Shown one piece after another: positions 18,747 to 27,953 of a stretch of DNA of 64,000 nt; position 1 is the stretch's first letter, and each line of letters opens with the position of its first letter. The DNA is from Thermoanaerobacter ethanolicus JW 200 (GTDB lineage: Bacteria > Bacillota > Thermoanaerobacteria > Thermoanaerobacterales > Thermoanaerobacteraceae): contig NZ_CP033580.1 of NCBI RefSeq assembly GCF_003722315.1, positions 1,053,001 through 1,117,000 on the forward strand. The letters are read 5' to 3'. A program made the translations under genes and the position numbers. The notes beneath the pieces were generated by a model. The model did no database searches. It was not told where the DNA came from and was given only the letters and a program-made list of their open reading frames with translations.

Positions 18747-18770
18747 GCGGGTTTTTACCCGCTTAAATTT
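18747..18770. terminator. Bidirectional terminator between convergent genes
   Basis: AAGCGGGT-TTTT-ACCCGCTT followed by AAATTTT on the plus strand and preceded by TA-rich sequence on the other. It overlaps the stop codon of the ABC-F gene. Confidence 0.75.
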
Positions 18771-20644
18771 TCCCATTCTTCATACATTTGTTCTAATTTG
18801 CTTTTAAGGGCGTTGTATTCTTTTTGTATTTCTACAATTTCTCCTGTTTTATAAATTTTAGTATCACACATTTTTTCTTCCAAATATTTTATTCTTTCTT
18901 CAGCTTGATAAATTGAATTTTCAAGGTTTTTCAGATACTCTTTTTGCTGCTTTAACTTAAGTTTAGCTAATCTTTCTTTATACCTTTCGTTTTTTATCTG
19001 TGTTTTTGTTTTTTTGATTGTTTCTTCTTCTTCGTTAAGCTGGTTTTTCTTTTCTATATAATAGCTGTAATTACCTAAGTATACTTCTACACCTTGAGGT
19101 GTCAAAATCATCACTTTTGTAGCAATTTTGTCTATAAAATATCTGTCATGGGAGACAAATAATAAAGTTCCAGTATAATCTAACAAAGCTTCTTCTAATA
19201 CTTCTTTTGCTTTTAAATCTAAATGGTTAGTTGGTTCATCCATAAGTAGAAAATTCGCTTTTGAAAGGATGAGCTTTAGCAATGAAAGCCTTGCCTTTTC
19301 ACCACCACTTAGTGTAGAGATAGTTTTAAAGACATCTTCTTCTCTAAAAAGAAAAGAAGCTAATAATGTCCTCACTTCTGTTTGAGTAAGATATGGATTT
19401 TCATCCCATATTTCATCAATGACTGTTTTTTCAGCATTTAAACTTTTAAATTCTTGTTCGTAATAACCTGTTATTACGTTTGTGCCAAATTTAATTTCCC
19501 CTTCAAAATTGTCAATTTCCCCCACTAATATTTTTAAAAGAGAGCTTTTTCCTATTCCGTTTGGCCCTAAAAGGGCAATTTTTTCCCCTCTTTTTATTTC
19601 AAAAGATACATTGGAGAAAATTTGTCTGTCAAAGCGTAAAGATAAATTTTTGACTGTCAATACATCATTTCCGCTTTCTAAATCGAAATCAAAACGCAAG
19701 TTGATAGATTTATTATTTATCACTGGCTTTTCTATTATTTCCATTTTTTCCAATAGTTTTTGCTTGCTTTTTGCCATTTTTACTGACTTTTCTGTTCTAC
19801 GGTTTTTTTGAATCTGTATAATTGATTTAATTCTTTTTATTTCTTTTTGCTGTTCTTCATAAGCTTTTAACTTTGCTTCCATTTCCAATTTTTTTCTTTT
19901 TAAATATTCTGTGTAATTGCCTTCGTAAACACTTAAATGAGTATTTTCAATTTCAAATATTCGAGTGACAATTTTATCCAAGAAATACCTATCATGGGAT
20001 ATAATTAAAATTGTACCATTATAAAATTTTAAATATTGTTCTAGCCATTCTATTGAGTTTATGTCTAAGTGATTGGTAGGTTCGTCTAATAATAGGACAT
20101 CTGGACTTAAAAGTAAAGTTTTTGCCAGCATAAGACGGGTTTTTTGACCGCCGCTTAAAGTTGATACAGGTGTATCAAATTGGGACACGTCAAATCCTAA
20201 TCCATTTAAAACCCCTCTTATTTTACTTTCTACAGAATAACCATCTAATTCATTGTACTTGTCTGTTAAAAAGGAATATTCCAAAAAAAGTTTATCAAGT
20301 AGATGTGAATCTTTTGTTTGTGAGATTTTTTCCTCTAGAGATTTAATTTGCTTTTCTAATTGGAATATTTCATCAAAAACTGTTTTTACTTCTTCATATA
20401 TACTTTTTTCAGATTCAATTACAGTATTTTGTTGTAGATATCCAATTTTATTTGCAGAAATTGAAATTGTTCCACTGTCAACTTCAGTAAAACCGGCTAA
20501 AAGGTTAAAAAGAGTGGATTTTCCAGCACCATTTTCGCCTATTACTCCTATTTTGTCTCCTTCATTGACTATAAAAGAAATATTTTGTAGAATTATATCG
20601 ATACCGTAACTTTTTGTCACGTTGCTTACTGTTATGATTGCCAT
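18755..20644 (-). CDS. ABC-F family ATPase (Uup/YdiF-like)
   Basis: 629 residues with two ABC domains and no membrane segment, so a ribosome-associated ABC-F protein rather than a transporter. First half: Walker A GENGAGKS, signature LSGGQKTR, Walker B LLLDEPTNHLD; second half: GPNGIGKS, LSGGEKAR, LLMDEPTNHLD. Between them is the basic linker (about residue 245-320, rich in Lys and Gln) that contacts tRNA in EttA, and the C-terminal 90 residues are a Lys/Glu coiled coil as in Uup. Members relieve stalled ribosomes or protect against antibiotics; which applies here is not visible. AGGAGG precedes the start. Confidence 0.9.
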   Translation of the reverse strand: MAIITVSNVTKSYGIDIILQNISFIVNEGDKIGVIGENGAGKSTLFNLLAGFTEVDSGTISISANKIGYLQQNTVIESEKSIYEEVKTVFDEIFQLEKQIKSLEEKISQTKDSHLLDKLFLEYSFLTDKYNELDGYSVESKIRGVLNGLGFDVSQFDTPVSTLSGGQKTRLMLAKTLLLSPDVLLLDEPTNHLDINSIEWLEQYLKFYNGTILIISHDRYFLDKIVTRIFEIENTHLSVYEGNYTEYLKRKKLEMEAKLKAYEEQQKEIKRIKSIIQIQKNRRTEKSVKMAKSKQKLLEKMEIIEKPVINNKSINLRFDFDLESGNDVLTVKNLSLRFDRQIFSNVSFEIKRGEKIALLGPNGIGKSSLLKILVGEIDNFEGEIKFGTNVITGYYEQEFKSLNAEKTVIDEIWDENPYLTQTEVRTLLASFLFREEDVFKTISTLSGGEKARLSLLKLILSKANFLLMDEPTNHLDLKAKEVLEEALLDYTGTLLFVSHDRYFIDKIATKVMILTPQGVEVYLGNYSYYIEKKNQLNEEEETIKKTKTQIKNERYKERLAKLKLKQQKEYLKNLENSIYQAEERIKYLEEKMCDTKIYKTGEIVEIQKEYNALKSKLEQMYEEWENLSG

Positions 20645-20776
20645 AAATATAACCTCCTGTTCATATTAAATATATCAAAAAAAATTTATTTTGTAAAAGT
20701 GTAGTAAACTATAACTTTTTTTTAATATGTGTCGATAAAAATTAATGAGTGTATTTTTAAATGGAAGGTGATGGAC

Positions 20777-21592
20777 TTGGATATAGCTACAATAGTGGGT
20801 ATAGTGCTTGGAGTAGGTTCTTTGATTTATGGATTTACATTAGAAGGCGGTACTGTTGCTTCTTTAATAGGGGTTTCTGCTGCTATAATAGTTTTTGGGG
20901 GTACTATAGGGGCTACTATAACTTCTTATTCTATGGATGAAATTAAAAAAGTGCCGGGACTTTTAGTGAGAGCTTTTAAAAATGAAAAGGATAATTACCT
21001 TGAGATAATAAAGTATTTTACTTATTTGGCCCAAAAAGCAAGAAGCGAAGGACTTTTAAGCCTCGAATCAGAGATTGAGTCTGAAGAAATAAAAAAATTT
21101 GACCCTATTTTAAAGGAAAGTTTAGAATTAGTTGTTGATGGTTCTGACATGGAACTTATTAGAACGACAATGGAGAATAAAATATATATAGAGGATATGG
21201 AAGCAAAAAAGGAAGCAGGTATTTTTGAATCTGCGGGTGGTTATGCACCCACAATGGGTATCATAGGAACAGTTATGGGACTCGTTCACGTGTTAAGTAA
21301 TTTAAGTGAACCAGACAAATTAGGTCCTTCTATAGCGGTAGCATTTATAGCTACACTGTATGGTGTCAGCTCTGCAAACTTGTTGTGGCTTCCTATTGCT
21401 CAAAAATTAAAAAATAGAGCTCATATTAAAAGGACGGAAAGAGAATTGATATTAGAAGGAAGTCTTTCACTGCAAGCTGGTGAAAATCCAAAGATTTTAG
21501 AGAGAAAGTTAATGACATTTATTACACAAGCGCAGCGCAAAAATATACCTCAGAAAGGTAGTGTTGAATTAAATGAAGAGGTTGGAAGATGA
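20777..21592 (+). CDS. motA: Flagellar motor stator protein MotA
   Basis: About 271 residues, four membrane helices. Helix 1 IATIVGIVLGVGSLIYGFTLEGG, helix 2 ASLIGVSAAIIVFGGTIGATI, the cytoplasmic loop, and the conserved stretch AGGYAPTMGIIGTVMGLVHVL followed by LGPSIAVAFIATLYGVSSANLLWLP (helices 3-4, with the proline residues). Together with MotB it forms the ion channel that drives the flagellum. The start is probably TTG 20777: GGAAGGTG (20763-20770) abuts ATG 20771 but is six bases from the TTG. Overlaps motB by 20 bp. No other flagellar genes are in the window. Confidence 0.93.
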   Translation: MDIATIVGIVLGVGSLIYGFTLEGGTVASLIGVSAAIIVFGGTIGATITSYSMDEIKKVPGLLVRAFKNEKDNYLEIIKYFTYLAQKARSEGLLSLESEIESEEIKKFDPILKESLELVVDGSDMELIRTTMENKIYIEDMEAKKEAGIFESAGGYAPTMGIIGTVMGLVHVLSNLSEPDKLGPSIAVAFIATLYGVSSANLLWLPIAQKLKNRAHIKRTERELILEGSLSLQAGENPKILERKLMTFITQAQRKNIPQKGSVELNEEVGR

Positions 21593-22286
21593 ATCAAAGC
21601 CAAATCACGAAAGATGGCTGCTTACTTATTCTGATATGATTACTTTACTTTTAATATTTTTTATAGTGATGTATACTATAAGTACTATTAATGCTACCAA
21701 ATTTGCTCAAATTGCCAGTTCTTTAAGCAAAACTTTTACTGGAACTGATTACGTGATAGGCCAGTATAGTGGGAGCAGTTTTGTTCAAGGTAATAGTGGA
21801 GACAAAAATAGTTTGGGAGAAATTGAAAAGCAATTGAACGGTTTTATAAAAGAAAACAATCTTCAAGGTATGGTAACAAGTTATATAGATGAAAGAGGAC
21901 TTGTAATAAGTATGCAGGATTCTCTTCTTTTTGATTTAGGTTCTGCTGATGTACATCCGGAAGAGAAAGATGTTTTAATAAAAATAGGTAATATGTTAAA
22001 AACTCTTCCAAACCATATTAGAGTGGAAGGATTTACAGATGATCTCCCTATACACAATAGTAAGTTTGATTCAAACTGGGAACTGTCTGTTATAAGAGCA
22101 ACTAATGTGGTAAAAATATTGGTAAATGAAGTAGGAATAGAACCCCAGAGAATTTCAGCAGTAGGATATGGGGAATACAGGCCTGTTGTTCCAAATGACT
22201 CAGAAGAACATAGAAGACTTAATAGAAGAGTAGACATTGTCATTATGAATACAGAATATAATAAATGGGAGCCTAAAAGCCACTAA
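21573..22286 (+). CDS. motB: Flagellar motor stator protein MotB
   Basis: 237 residues. A single N-terminal membrane helix with the ion-binding aspartate in TYSDMITLLLIFFIVMY, a plug/linker region, and a C-terminal OmpA-like peptidoglycan-binding domain (VEGFTDDLPIHNSKFDSNWELSVIRATNVV, and AVGYGEYRPVVPNDSEEHRRLNRRVDIVI). Anchors the stator to the wall. The start lies inside motA (20-bp overlap), implying coupled translation. A stem CACTAAAATT/AATTTTAGTG (22281-22304) at its stop lacks a T-run. Confidence 0.94.
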   Translation: MKRLEDESKPNHERWLLTYSDMITLLLIFFIVMYTISTINATKFAQIASSLSKTFTGTDYVIGQYSGSSFVQGNSGDKNSLGEIEKQLNGFIKENNLQGMVTSYIDERGLVISMQDSLLFDLGSADVHPEEKDVLIKIGNMLKTLPNHIRVEGFTDDLPIHNSKFDSNWELSVIRATNVVKILVNEVGIEPQRISAVGYGEYRPVVPNDSEEHRRLNRRVDIVIMNTEYNKWEPKSH

Positions 22287-22335
22287 AATTAAAAAATTTT
22301 AGTGCTATTACAGAAATTTTTTAGAATTCCTCATA

Positions 22336-22402
22336 TTCTACTATGTTTTTGTTACGTTGACAAAAAATTTACAATATTATATAATTCAATTACATAGTAG
22401 AA
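22336..22402 (+). promoter_or_regulatory. rex promoter enclosed by an 11-bp inverted repeat
   Basis: TTGACA (22357-22362), 17 bp, TATAAT (22380-22385). The perfect arms TTCTACTATGT (22336-22346) and ACATAGTAGAA (22392-22402) flank the promoter; the right arm sits just before the Shine-Dalgarno. A second small dyad TTTTTGT-N7-ACAAAAA (22346-22366) covers the -35 box; its TTGT-N7-ACAA spacing is shorter than the TTGT-N10-ACAA expected of a Rex site. Confidence 0.65.
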
Positions 22403-22415
22403 TGAGGTGAGGACA

Positions 22416-23090
22416 GTGAGCAAAAAGACTATAGTATCAATGGCTGTAATAAGAAGGCTCCCAAGATATCATAGATATCTTGAAGAACTTCTTAAAAACG
22501 ATGTAAAGCGTATTTCTTCTAGAGAATTAAGCGAAAAGATGGGAGTTACTGCTTCTCAAATTAGACAAGATTTAAATAATTTTGGCGGTTTTGGACAGCA
22601 GGGATATGGCTATAATGTAGAAGAGCTTTATAATAATTTGACTAAGATTTTAGGCCTTGATAAAACTTATAATACTATCATCATAGGAGCAGGAAATCTT
22701 GGTCAAGCGATTGCCAATTATACTAGCTTTGAAAAATCTGGCTTTAATTTAAAGGGGATTTTTGATATTAATCCTCGTTTATTTGGGCTTAAAATTAGAG
22801 ATGTTGAAGTGATGGACGTAGAAACAGTAGAAGATTTTATAGCCCGTAATAAAATCGACATAGGTATTTTATGTATTCCCAAAGATAATGCTCAATATAC
22901 TGCTGACAGACTGGTGAGAGCGGGAATTAAGGCGATTTGGAATTTCTCGCCAATAGATTTAAAGGTACCTGATGATGTAATTTTAGAAAATGTTCATTTA
23001 AGTGATAGTTTATTTACTGTATCATATAGATTAAATGAAGAAGAGCTCTTTAAAAAGTTAAAAGGAGAAACTGCTAAAATAGATGGGTAG
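22416..23090 (+). CDS. rex: Redox-sensing transcriptional repressor Rex
   Basis: About 224 residues. N-terminal winged helix (AVIRRLPRYHRYLEELL, then ISSRELSEKMGVTASQIRQDLNNFGGFGQQGYGY, the classic Rex recognition region) and a Rossmann domain (IIGAGNLGQAIANY) that binds NADH/NAD+. When NADH rises Rex leaves the DNA and fermentative genes are derepressed. The crt-bcd-etf-hbd-thl operon follows directly, a common Rex target in Clostridia, though I see no perfect Rex box before crt. GTG 22416 preferred, with GAGGTG 6 bp upstream; the longer GTG 22407 overlaps that SD. Confidence 0.95.
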   Translation: MSKKTIVSMAVIRRLPRYHRYLEELLKNDVKRISSRELSEKMGVTASQIRQDLNNFGGFGQQGYGYNVEELYNNLTKILGLDKTYNTIIIGAGNLGQAIANYTSFEKSGFNLKGIFDINPRLFGLKIRDVEVMDVETVEDFIARNKIDIGILCIPKDNAQYTADRLVRAGIKAIWNFSPIDLKVPDDVILENVHLSDSLFTVSYRLNEEELFKKLKGETAKIDG

Positions 23091-23121
23091 TGTAAATTTT
23101 CTATCCATCTATTTTAATTTT
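23081..23121 (+). terminator. Rho-independent terminator of rex
   Basis: AGATGGGTAG (23081-23090, containing the rex stop) pairs with CTATCCATCT (23101-23110), then ATTTTAATTTT. rex is therefore probably transcribed separately from crt. Confidence 0.75.
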
Positions 23122-23174
23122 GGCATGAATTTTGCTTTTAAATTTTAATGATAAAACAAGAAGGAGGGTTTTTT

Positions 23175-23957
23175 ATGGAATTTAAAAATATTAAGCTAGA
23201 ACTAAATGAAGGCGTTTCCCTCATTGCTATTGACAGACCTAAATCTTTGAATGCGTTGAATTTAGAAACTCTTAAAGAAATAGACCAGGCTTTAGAAGAA
23301 GTTAAGGAAAATGAGGAGGTGAAAGTAGTAATAATAACAGGAGCAGGAGAAAAAGCTTTTGTAGCGGGAGCGGACATTTCTGAAATGAAGGATATGAATC
23401 CACTTAAAGCAAAAGAATTTGCTGAGTTTGGCCAAAAAGTGTTTAGAAAGATTGAACTTATGAAAAAGCCTGTTATTGCTGCTGTTAATGGTTACGCTCT
23501 TGGAGGAGGTTGTGAACTGGCAATGGCTTGTGACATAAGGATTGCAAGCCACAATGCAAAATTTGGGCAGCCAGAGGTGGGACTTGGTATTATACCGGGA
23601 TTTGGAGGCACACAAAGACTACCTCGAATTGTAGGCATGTCAAAAGCGAAGGAGCTTATTTACACAGGGGACATGATAGATGCTGAAGAAGCTTTAATAA
23701 TAGGACTTGTTTCAAAAGTAGTAGAGCAAGAAAAACTATTGGAAGAAGCTTATAACATTGCGAAAAAGATAATGTCAAAGGGGATGATTGCTGTAAGGCT
23801 TGCAAAAGAAGCTATAAATATAGGGATTAATGCAGATATTGAAACAGGTATGAGCTATGAAGCAAAGGCTTTTGCTGTTTGTTTTGCTACAGAGGACCAA
23901 AAAGAAGGTATGGCAGCTTTTTTAGAAAAAAGAGCTCCTAAATTTGTGGATAAGTGA
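23175..23957 (+). CDS. crt: Enoyl-CoA hydratase / crotonase
   Basis: 260-residue crotonase: oxyanion-hole segments AGADISEMKDMN and ALGGGCELAMACDIRIAS, catalytic glutamates in GQPEVGLGIIPGFGGTQRLPR. Interconverts 3-hydroxybutyryl-CoA and crotonyl-CoA. First gene of crt-bcd-etfB-etfA-hbd-coaD-thl. ATG 23175 has AAGGAGGG upstream; an in-frame ATG at 23148 lies before that SD. A stem ATAAAGGGT-GATA-ACCCTTTAT (23967-23988) without T-run separates it from bcd and may stabilise or adjust the mRNA. Confidence 0.93.
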   Translation: MEFKNIKLELNEGVSLIAIDRPKSLNALNLETLKEIDQALEEVKENEEVKVVIITGAGEKAFVAGADISEMKDMNPLKAKEFAEFGQKVFRKIELMKKPVIAAVNGYALGGGCELAMACDIRIASHNAKFGQPEVGLGIIPGFGGTQRLPRIVGMSKAKELIYTGDMIDAEEALIIGLVSKVVEQEKLLEEAYNIAKKIMSKGMIAVRLAKEAINIGINADIETGMSYEAKAFAVCFATEDQKEGMAAFLEKRAPKFVDK

Positions 23958-24034
23958 TACGTGGTGATAAAGGGTGATAACCCTTTATCTGTAATCTTAA
24001 GTGTTAAAAAAATATCAAAAAAGGAGGAGTTTTA

Positions 24035-25177
24035 ATGGATTTTTCATTGACGAAAGAACAACAAATGGTAAGGAAAATATTAAGAGAATTTGCTGAAAAA
24101 GAGATTGCACCTAAAGCAAAGGAAATTGATTTAACGGGTGAATTTCCTTGGGATAATGTCAAAAAAATGGCGAAAGCTGATATGATGGGAATTCCATATC
24201 CAAAGGAATATGGAGGAGCAGGAGGAGATTATATAAGTTATATTATTGCAGTGGAAGAGATATCCCGCGCTTGTGCAGCTACAGGCGTAATATTGTCTGC
24301 TCATACATCATTGGCATGTTTTCCTATTTTCCAGTGGGGAACAAAAGAGCAAAAAGAGAAATACTTAATACCATTGGCAAAAGGAGAAAAGTTAGGGGCT
24401 TTTGCGCTTACAGAGCCTAATGCTGGAACTGATGCAGCAGCTCAGCAAACGACAGCAGTATTAGAAGGAGATCATTACATTTTAAACGGCTCTAAGATTT
24501 TTATAACCAACGGCGGAAAGGCAGATGTATATATAGTTTTTGCTATGACCGATAAATCTAAAGGTACTAAAGGAATAAGTGCTTTTATTGTAGAAAAAGA
24601 TTTTCCCGGTTTTTATATAGGAAAAGTAGAAGAAAAAATGGGCATAAGAGGCTCGAGGGCAGCAGAATTGGTATTTGAAGACTGTGTAGTGCCTAAAGAA
24701 AACCTACTTGGCAAAGAAGGAGAAGGGTTTAAGATAGCAATGGTGACTTTGGACGGCGGAAGAATAGGTATTGGCGCTCAAGCCTTAGGAATAGCTCAGG
24801 CAGCGTTAGACGAGGTCACAAAATATGTGAAAGAGAGGCAACAATTTGGAAGGCCTATAGGGAAATTTCAGGGCTTACAGTGGTATATTGCTGAAATGGC
24901 TACAAAAGTAAGTGCAGCTAGACATCTTGTTTACTACGCTGCATGGAGAAAGCAAAACAATTTAAGTTATACGATGGAAGCTGCTATGGCAAAGCTTTTT
25001 GCTTCTGAGACAGCCATGGAAGTTACTACAAAGGCAGTACAAATTTTTGGTGGGTATGGTTATACAAAAGATTATCCAGTTGAGAGATTAATGAGAGACG
25101 CAAAGATAACAGAAATATATGAAGGTACTTCAGAAGTTCAAAAGATGGTCATAGCCTCGAATTTATTAAAGATGTAA
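24035..25177 (+). CDS. bcd: Short-chain acyl-CoA dehydrogenase (butyryl-CoA dehydrogenase type)
   Basis: 380 residues, FAD enzyme. Motifs: MDFSLTKEQQMVRKI, FALTEPNAGTDAAAQQTTA (FAD/substrate), IFITNGGKADVYIVFA, RQQFGRPIGKFQGLQ, TKAVQIFGGYGYTKDYPVERLMRDAKITEIYEGTSEVQ, where the last Glu is the catalytic base. With etfBA directly downstream this is the arrangement of the electron-bifurcating Bcd-Etf complex, which reduces crotonyl-CoA with NADH while reducing ferredoxin. Bifurcation is inferred from the operon. Substrate length cannot be fixed by eye. Confidence 0.93.
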   Translation: MDFSLTKEQQMVRKILREFAEKEIAPKAKEIDLTGEFPWDNVKKMAKADMMGIPYPKEYGGAGGDYISYIIAVEEISRACAATGVILSAHTSLACFPIFQWGTKEQKEKYLIPLAKGEKLGAFALTEPNAGTDAAAQQTTAVLEGDHYILNGSKIFITNGGKADVYIVFAMTDKSKGTKGISAFIVEKDFPGFYIGKVEEKMGIRGSRAAELVFEDCVVPKENLLGKEGEGFKIAMVTLDGGRIGIGAQALGIAQAALDEVTKYVKERQQFGRPIGKFQGLQWYIAEMATKVSAARHLVYYAAWRKQNNLSYTMEAAMAKLFASETAMEVTTKAVQIFGGYGYTKDYPVERLMRDAKITEIYEGTSEVQKMVIASNLLKM

Positions 25178-25189
25178 GGAGGAATTGCC

Positions 25190-25972
25190 ATGAATATACT
25201 TGTGTTTATAAAACAAGTGCCTGACACTAACGAAGTCAAGATAGATCCAGTTACAAAAACCCTTATAAGAGAAGGGGTTCCCAGCATAATAAATCCAGAT
25301 GATAAAAATGCTTTAGAAGAAGCTATAAGAATTAAAGAAGAATATGGAGCAAAAGTTATTGTCATAACAATGGGACCTCCACAGGCTGAAACTGCGTTAA
25401 GAGAGGCACTGGCTATGGGTGCCGATGAAGCATATCTTTTGACTGATAGAGTATTTGCGGGTGCTGATACTTATGCAACTGCCAAAACTTTGTCAAAGAT
25501 GGCTAAAAAATTTGACTATGACATAATATTCTGTGGTAGACAAGCTATAGATGGAGATACTGCGCAGGTAGGCCCCCAATTGGCTGAACAGCTTAATGTT
25601 CCTCAAGTGACATATGTTAAAGAAGTAAAAATTGAAGGTGATACACTTATCGTAAAAAGAGCACTTGAAGACGGATATGAAGTCATAAAAGTCAAAATGC
25701 CCGTGCTTTTAACAGCGATTAAAGAGCTTAATACTCCAAGGTATCCTTCTATAAAGGGAATATTTGAATCGTATAGAGAAAAAGAAGTTAAAATTGTGAC
25801 TGCTGCAGATTTAGGAATAGATCCTCAAGAAGTTGGACTTAAAGGGTCTCCTACAAAAGTTATTTCCACAACTACTCCAGAGACACAAAGGGCAGGAGAA
25901 ATTTTTACGGGCAATGTAAAGGAATGTGTACAAAACCTTGTCCAAAGATTAGTTGAAAAGCATGTTATATGA
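25190..25972 (+). CDS. etfB: Electron transfer flavoprotein, beta subunit
   Basis: 260 residues: MNILVFIKQVPDTNEVKIDP, ALEEAIRIKEEYGAKVIVITMGPPQAETALREALAMGADEA and the signature FCGRQAIDGDTAQVGPQLAEQL. Partner of EtfA and Bcd. In bifurcating Etf the beta subunit carries the NADH-oxidising bifurcating FAD. Lies 12 bp after bcd with AGGAGG before its ATG. Confidence 0.94.
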   Translation: MNILVFIKQVPDTNEVKIDPVTKTLIREGVPSIINPDDKNALEEAIRIKEEYGAKVIVITMGPPQAETALREALAMGADEAYLLTDRVFAGADTYATAKTLSKMAKKFDYDIIFCGRQAIDGDTAQVGPQLAEQLNVPQVTYVKEVKIEGDTLIVKRALEDGYEVIKVKMPVLLTAIKELNTPRYPSIKGIFESYREKEVKIVTAADLGIDPQEVGLKGSPTKVISTTTPETQRAGEIFTGNVKECVQNLVQRLVEKHVI

Positions 25973-25987
25973 AGGAGGCTGGAAAAA

Positions 25988-26995
25988 ATGAATGAATACA
26001 AAGATATATGGGTGTTCGCCGAGCAAAGAGAGCAAAGATTAATGAATGTATCTTTAGAGATATTAGGAGAAGCGAGAAAACTTGCTGATAAAAAAGGTGT
26101 AAAAGCTTGTGCAGTGTTAGTTGGATATGGTGTAAAAGGTCTGGCAGATGAATTAATCAAATATGGTGCTGATGTAGTGTATGTAATAGATAACCCCCTT
26201 CTTAAAAACTATACGACAGAAGGCTATGCAAAAGTCATTGCAGACCTTGCAAATGAGATAAAGCCTGAAGTGATTTTGTATGGAGCCACATATATAGGAA
26301 GAGACCTTGCACCAAGGATTGCTTCACGATTGCACACTGGCCTTACAGCAGACTGCACGGGACTTGATATAGATGAAAATGGATTGCTTTTACAAATACG
26401 TCCTGCTTTTGGAGGCAATCTCATTGCCACAATAATATGTCCAGAAAGAAGGCCTCAGATGGCCACTGTGAGGCCTGGAGTTATGAAAAAAGCTCCAAAA
26501 GACGAAAAGCGCAAAGGAGAAATCATAGAAATACAGGCAAATATTAAAGAGGGTGACATAAGGACCCAAATATTTGATATAATAAAAGAAGCGAAGAGTA
26601 AAGTAAATATAGAAGAGGCAGATATTATTGTTTCTGGAGGAAGGGGGGTAGGAGGAGCAGAAGGGTTTAAGCTAATTCAGCAATTAGCTGATGCTTTAGG
26701 AGGAGTGGTAGGAGCTTCTCGTGCTGCAGTTGATGCAGGATGGATTTCCTCTGACCACCAAGTGGGGCAGACAGGTAAAACCGTAAGGCCAAAGCTTTAT
26801 GTAGCTTGCGGCATAAGTGGGGCGATACAGCATATTGCAGGCATGGGAAATGCAAAAACGATAGTTGCCATAAATAAAAATCCTGATGCACCTATTTTTA
26901 AAGTAGCTGATTATGGAATAGTTGGAGATTTATTTAAAGTAATACCGGCATTGATAGAGGAAATAAAGAGGATTAAAAATAACGAGATGGCATGA
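25988..26995 (+). CDS. etfA: Electron transfer flavoprotein, alpha subunit
   Basis: 335 residues: N-terminal EtfA domain ([27 protein letters not shown]) and the FAD domain with [66 protein letters not shown] and [20 protein letters not shown]. Completes the Bcd-Etf complex. Starts 15 bp after etfB. No extra N-terminal ferredoxin domain, unlike some Etf alpha subunits. Confidence 0.94.
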   Translation: MNEYKDIWVFAEQREQRLMNVSLEILGEARKLADKKGVKACAVLVGYGVKGLADELIKYGADVVYVIDNPLLKNYTTEGYAKVIADLANEIKPEVILYGATYIGRDLAPRIASRLHTGLTADCTGLDIDENGLLLQIRPAFGGNLIATIICPERRPQMATVRPGVMKKAPKDEKRKGEIIEIQANIKEGDIRTQIFDIIKEAKSKVNIEEADIIVSGGRGVGGAEGFKLIQQLADALGGVVGASRAAVDAGWISSDHQVGQTGKTVRPKLYVACGISGAIQHIAGMGNAKTIVAINKNPDAPIFKVADYGIVGDLFKVIPALIEEIKRIKNNEMA

Positions 26996-27011
26996 ATTTT
27001 GCATATATAAA

Positions 27012-27049
27012 AAAGAGGGCGGCTGACCTTTTGGCAGCTGACCCTCTTA
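27012..27049 (+). terminator. Stem-loop between etfA and hbd (attenuator or processing site)
   Basis: AAGAGGG (27013-27019) pairs with CCCTCTT (27042-27048), with an inner GGCTG/CAGCT pairing. What follows is ATAAATAAATTT rather than a clean T-run, so termination would be partial. Confidence 0.5.
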
Positions 27050-27077
27050 TAAATAAATTTAGAAGGGGTGTTTTAAA

Positions 27078-27923
27078 ATGCAAAAAATATTTGTAGTCGG
27101 TACAGGTACAATGGGTTCGGGAATAGCCCAGGTATTTGCAGAAAATGGTTTCGATGTCATAATAAGAGATGTAGATATCAAGTTTGTAGAAAGAGGTTTA
27201 GGAGTAATTGAAAACAATCTCAAAAGAAGTGTTGAAAAAGGCAAAATTACAGAAGAAGAAAAAAATAAAGTTTTAGGAAGAATAAAAGGCACTGTTGACA
27301 TTGATGAGGCGAAAGATGTTGACTTTGTTATTGAAGCAGCTATAGAAAACATGGAGATTAAAAAACAAATTTTTAAAGAGCTTGATAACGTATGCAAAGA
27401 AGGTACAATACTTGCAACAAACACTTCTTCTCTTTCAATAACAGAAATAGCAAGTAGCACAGCAAGGCCTGAAAAAGTTATCGGAATGCACTTTTTTAAC
27501 CCTGTGCCTGTCATGAAATTAGTAGAAGTTATAAAAGGCATGAAGACTTCTGAAGAGACTTTTAATACAGTAAAAGAGCTGGCGCAAAAGCTTGGTAAGA
27601 CTCCTGTTGAAGTCAATGAAGCTCCTGGCTTTGTAGTAAACAGGATTTTAATTCCCATGATAAATGAAGCTATAGGAGTTTTAGCTGATGGAGTAGCTTC
27701 TGCATCTGACATAGATGAAGCGATGAAATTAGGAGCAAACCATCCCATAGGACCTCTTGCTCTTTCTGACCTTATAGGCAATGACGTAGTTCTTGCAATA
27801 ATGGATACACTTTATTCAGAATTTAATGATTCAAAATACAGACCCCATCCGCTTTTGAGAAAAATGGTTAGAGCAGGACTTTTGGGAAGAAAAACAGGGA
27901 AAGGATTTTTTGAATATAAATAA
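27078..27923 (+). CDS. hbd: 3-hydroxybutyryl-CoA dehydrogenase
   Basis: 281 residues. Rossmann loop [19 protein letters not shown] at the N-terminus, [32 protein letters not shown], catalytic His in [17 protein letters not shown] with [21 protein letters not shown] and the C-terminal dimer domain ([20 protein letters not shown]). Reduces acetoacetyl-CoA with NAD(P)H. Part of the C4 operon between etfA and coaD. Confidence 0.95.
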   Translation: MQKIFVVGTGTMGSGIAQVFAENGFDVIIRDVDIKFVERGLGVIENNLKRSVEKGKITEEEKNKVLGRIKGTVDIDEAKDVDFVIEAAIENMEIKKQIFKELDNVCKEGTILATNTSSLSITEIASSTARPEKVIGMHFFNPVPVMKLVEVIKGMKTSEETFNTVKELAQKLGKTPVEVNEAPGFVVNRILIPMINEAIGVLADGVASASDIDEAMKLGANHPIGPLALSDLIGNDVVLAIMDTLYSEFNDSKYRPHPLLRKMVRAGLLGRKTGKGFFEYK

Positions 27924-27953
27924 CGAATATAATCTAAAAAGGAAAGAATTGAT

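Noticed and set aside
23091..23174. Rex operator before crt
   Set aside because: No TTGT-N10-ACAA word in the gap; Rex control of crt remains an inference from gene order.
27059..27781. 240-codon minus-strand ORF inside hbd
   Set aside because: Antisense shadow of a strongly supported dehydrogenase gene, no SD or family.
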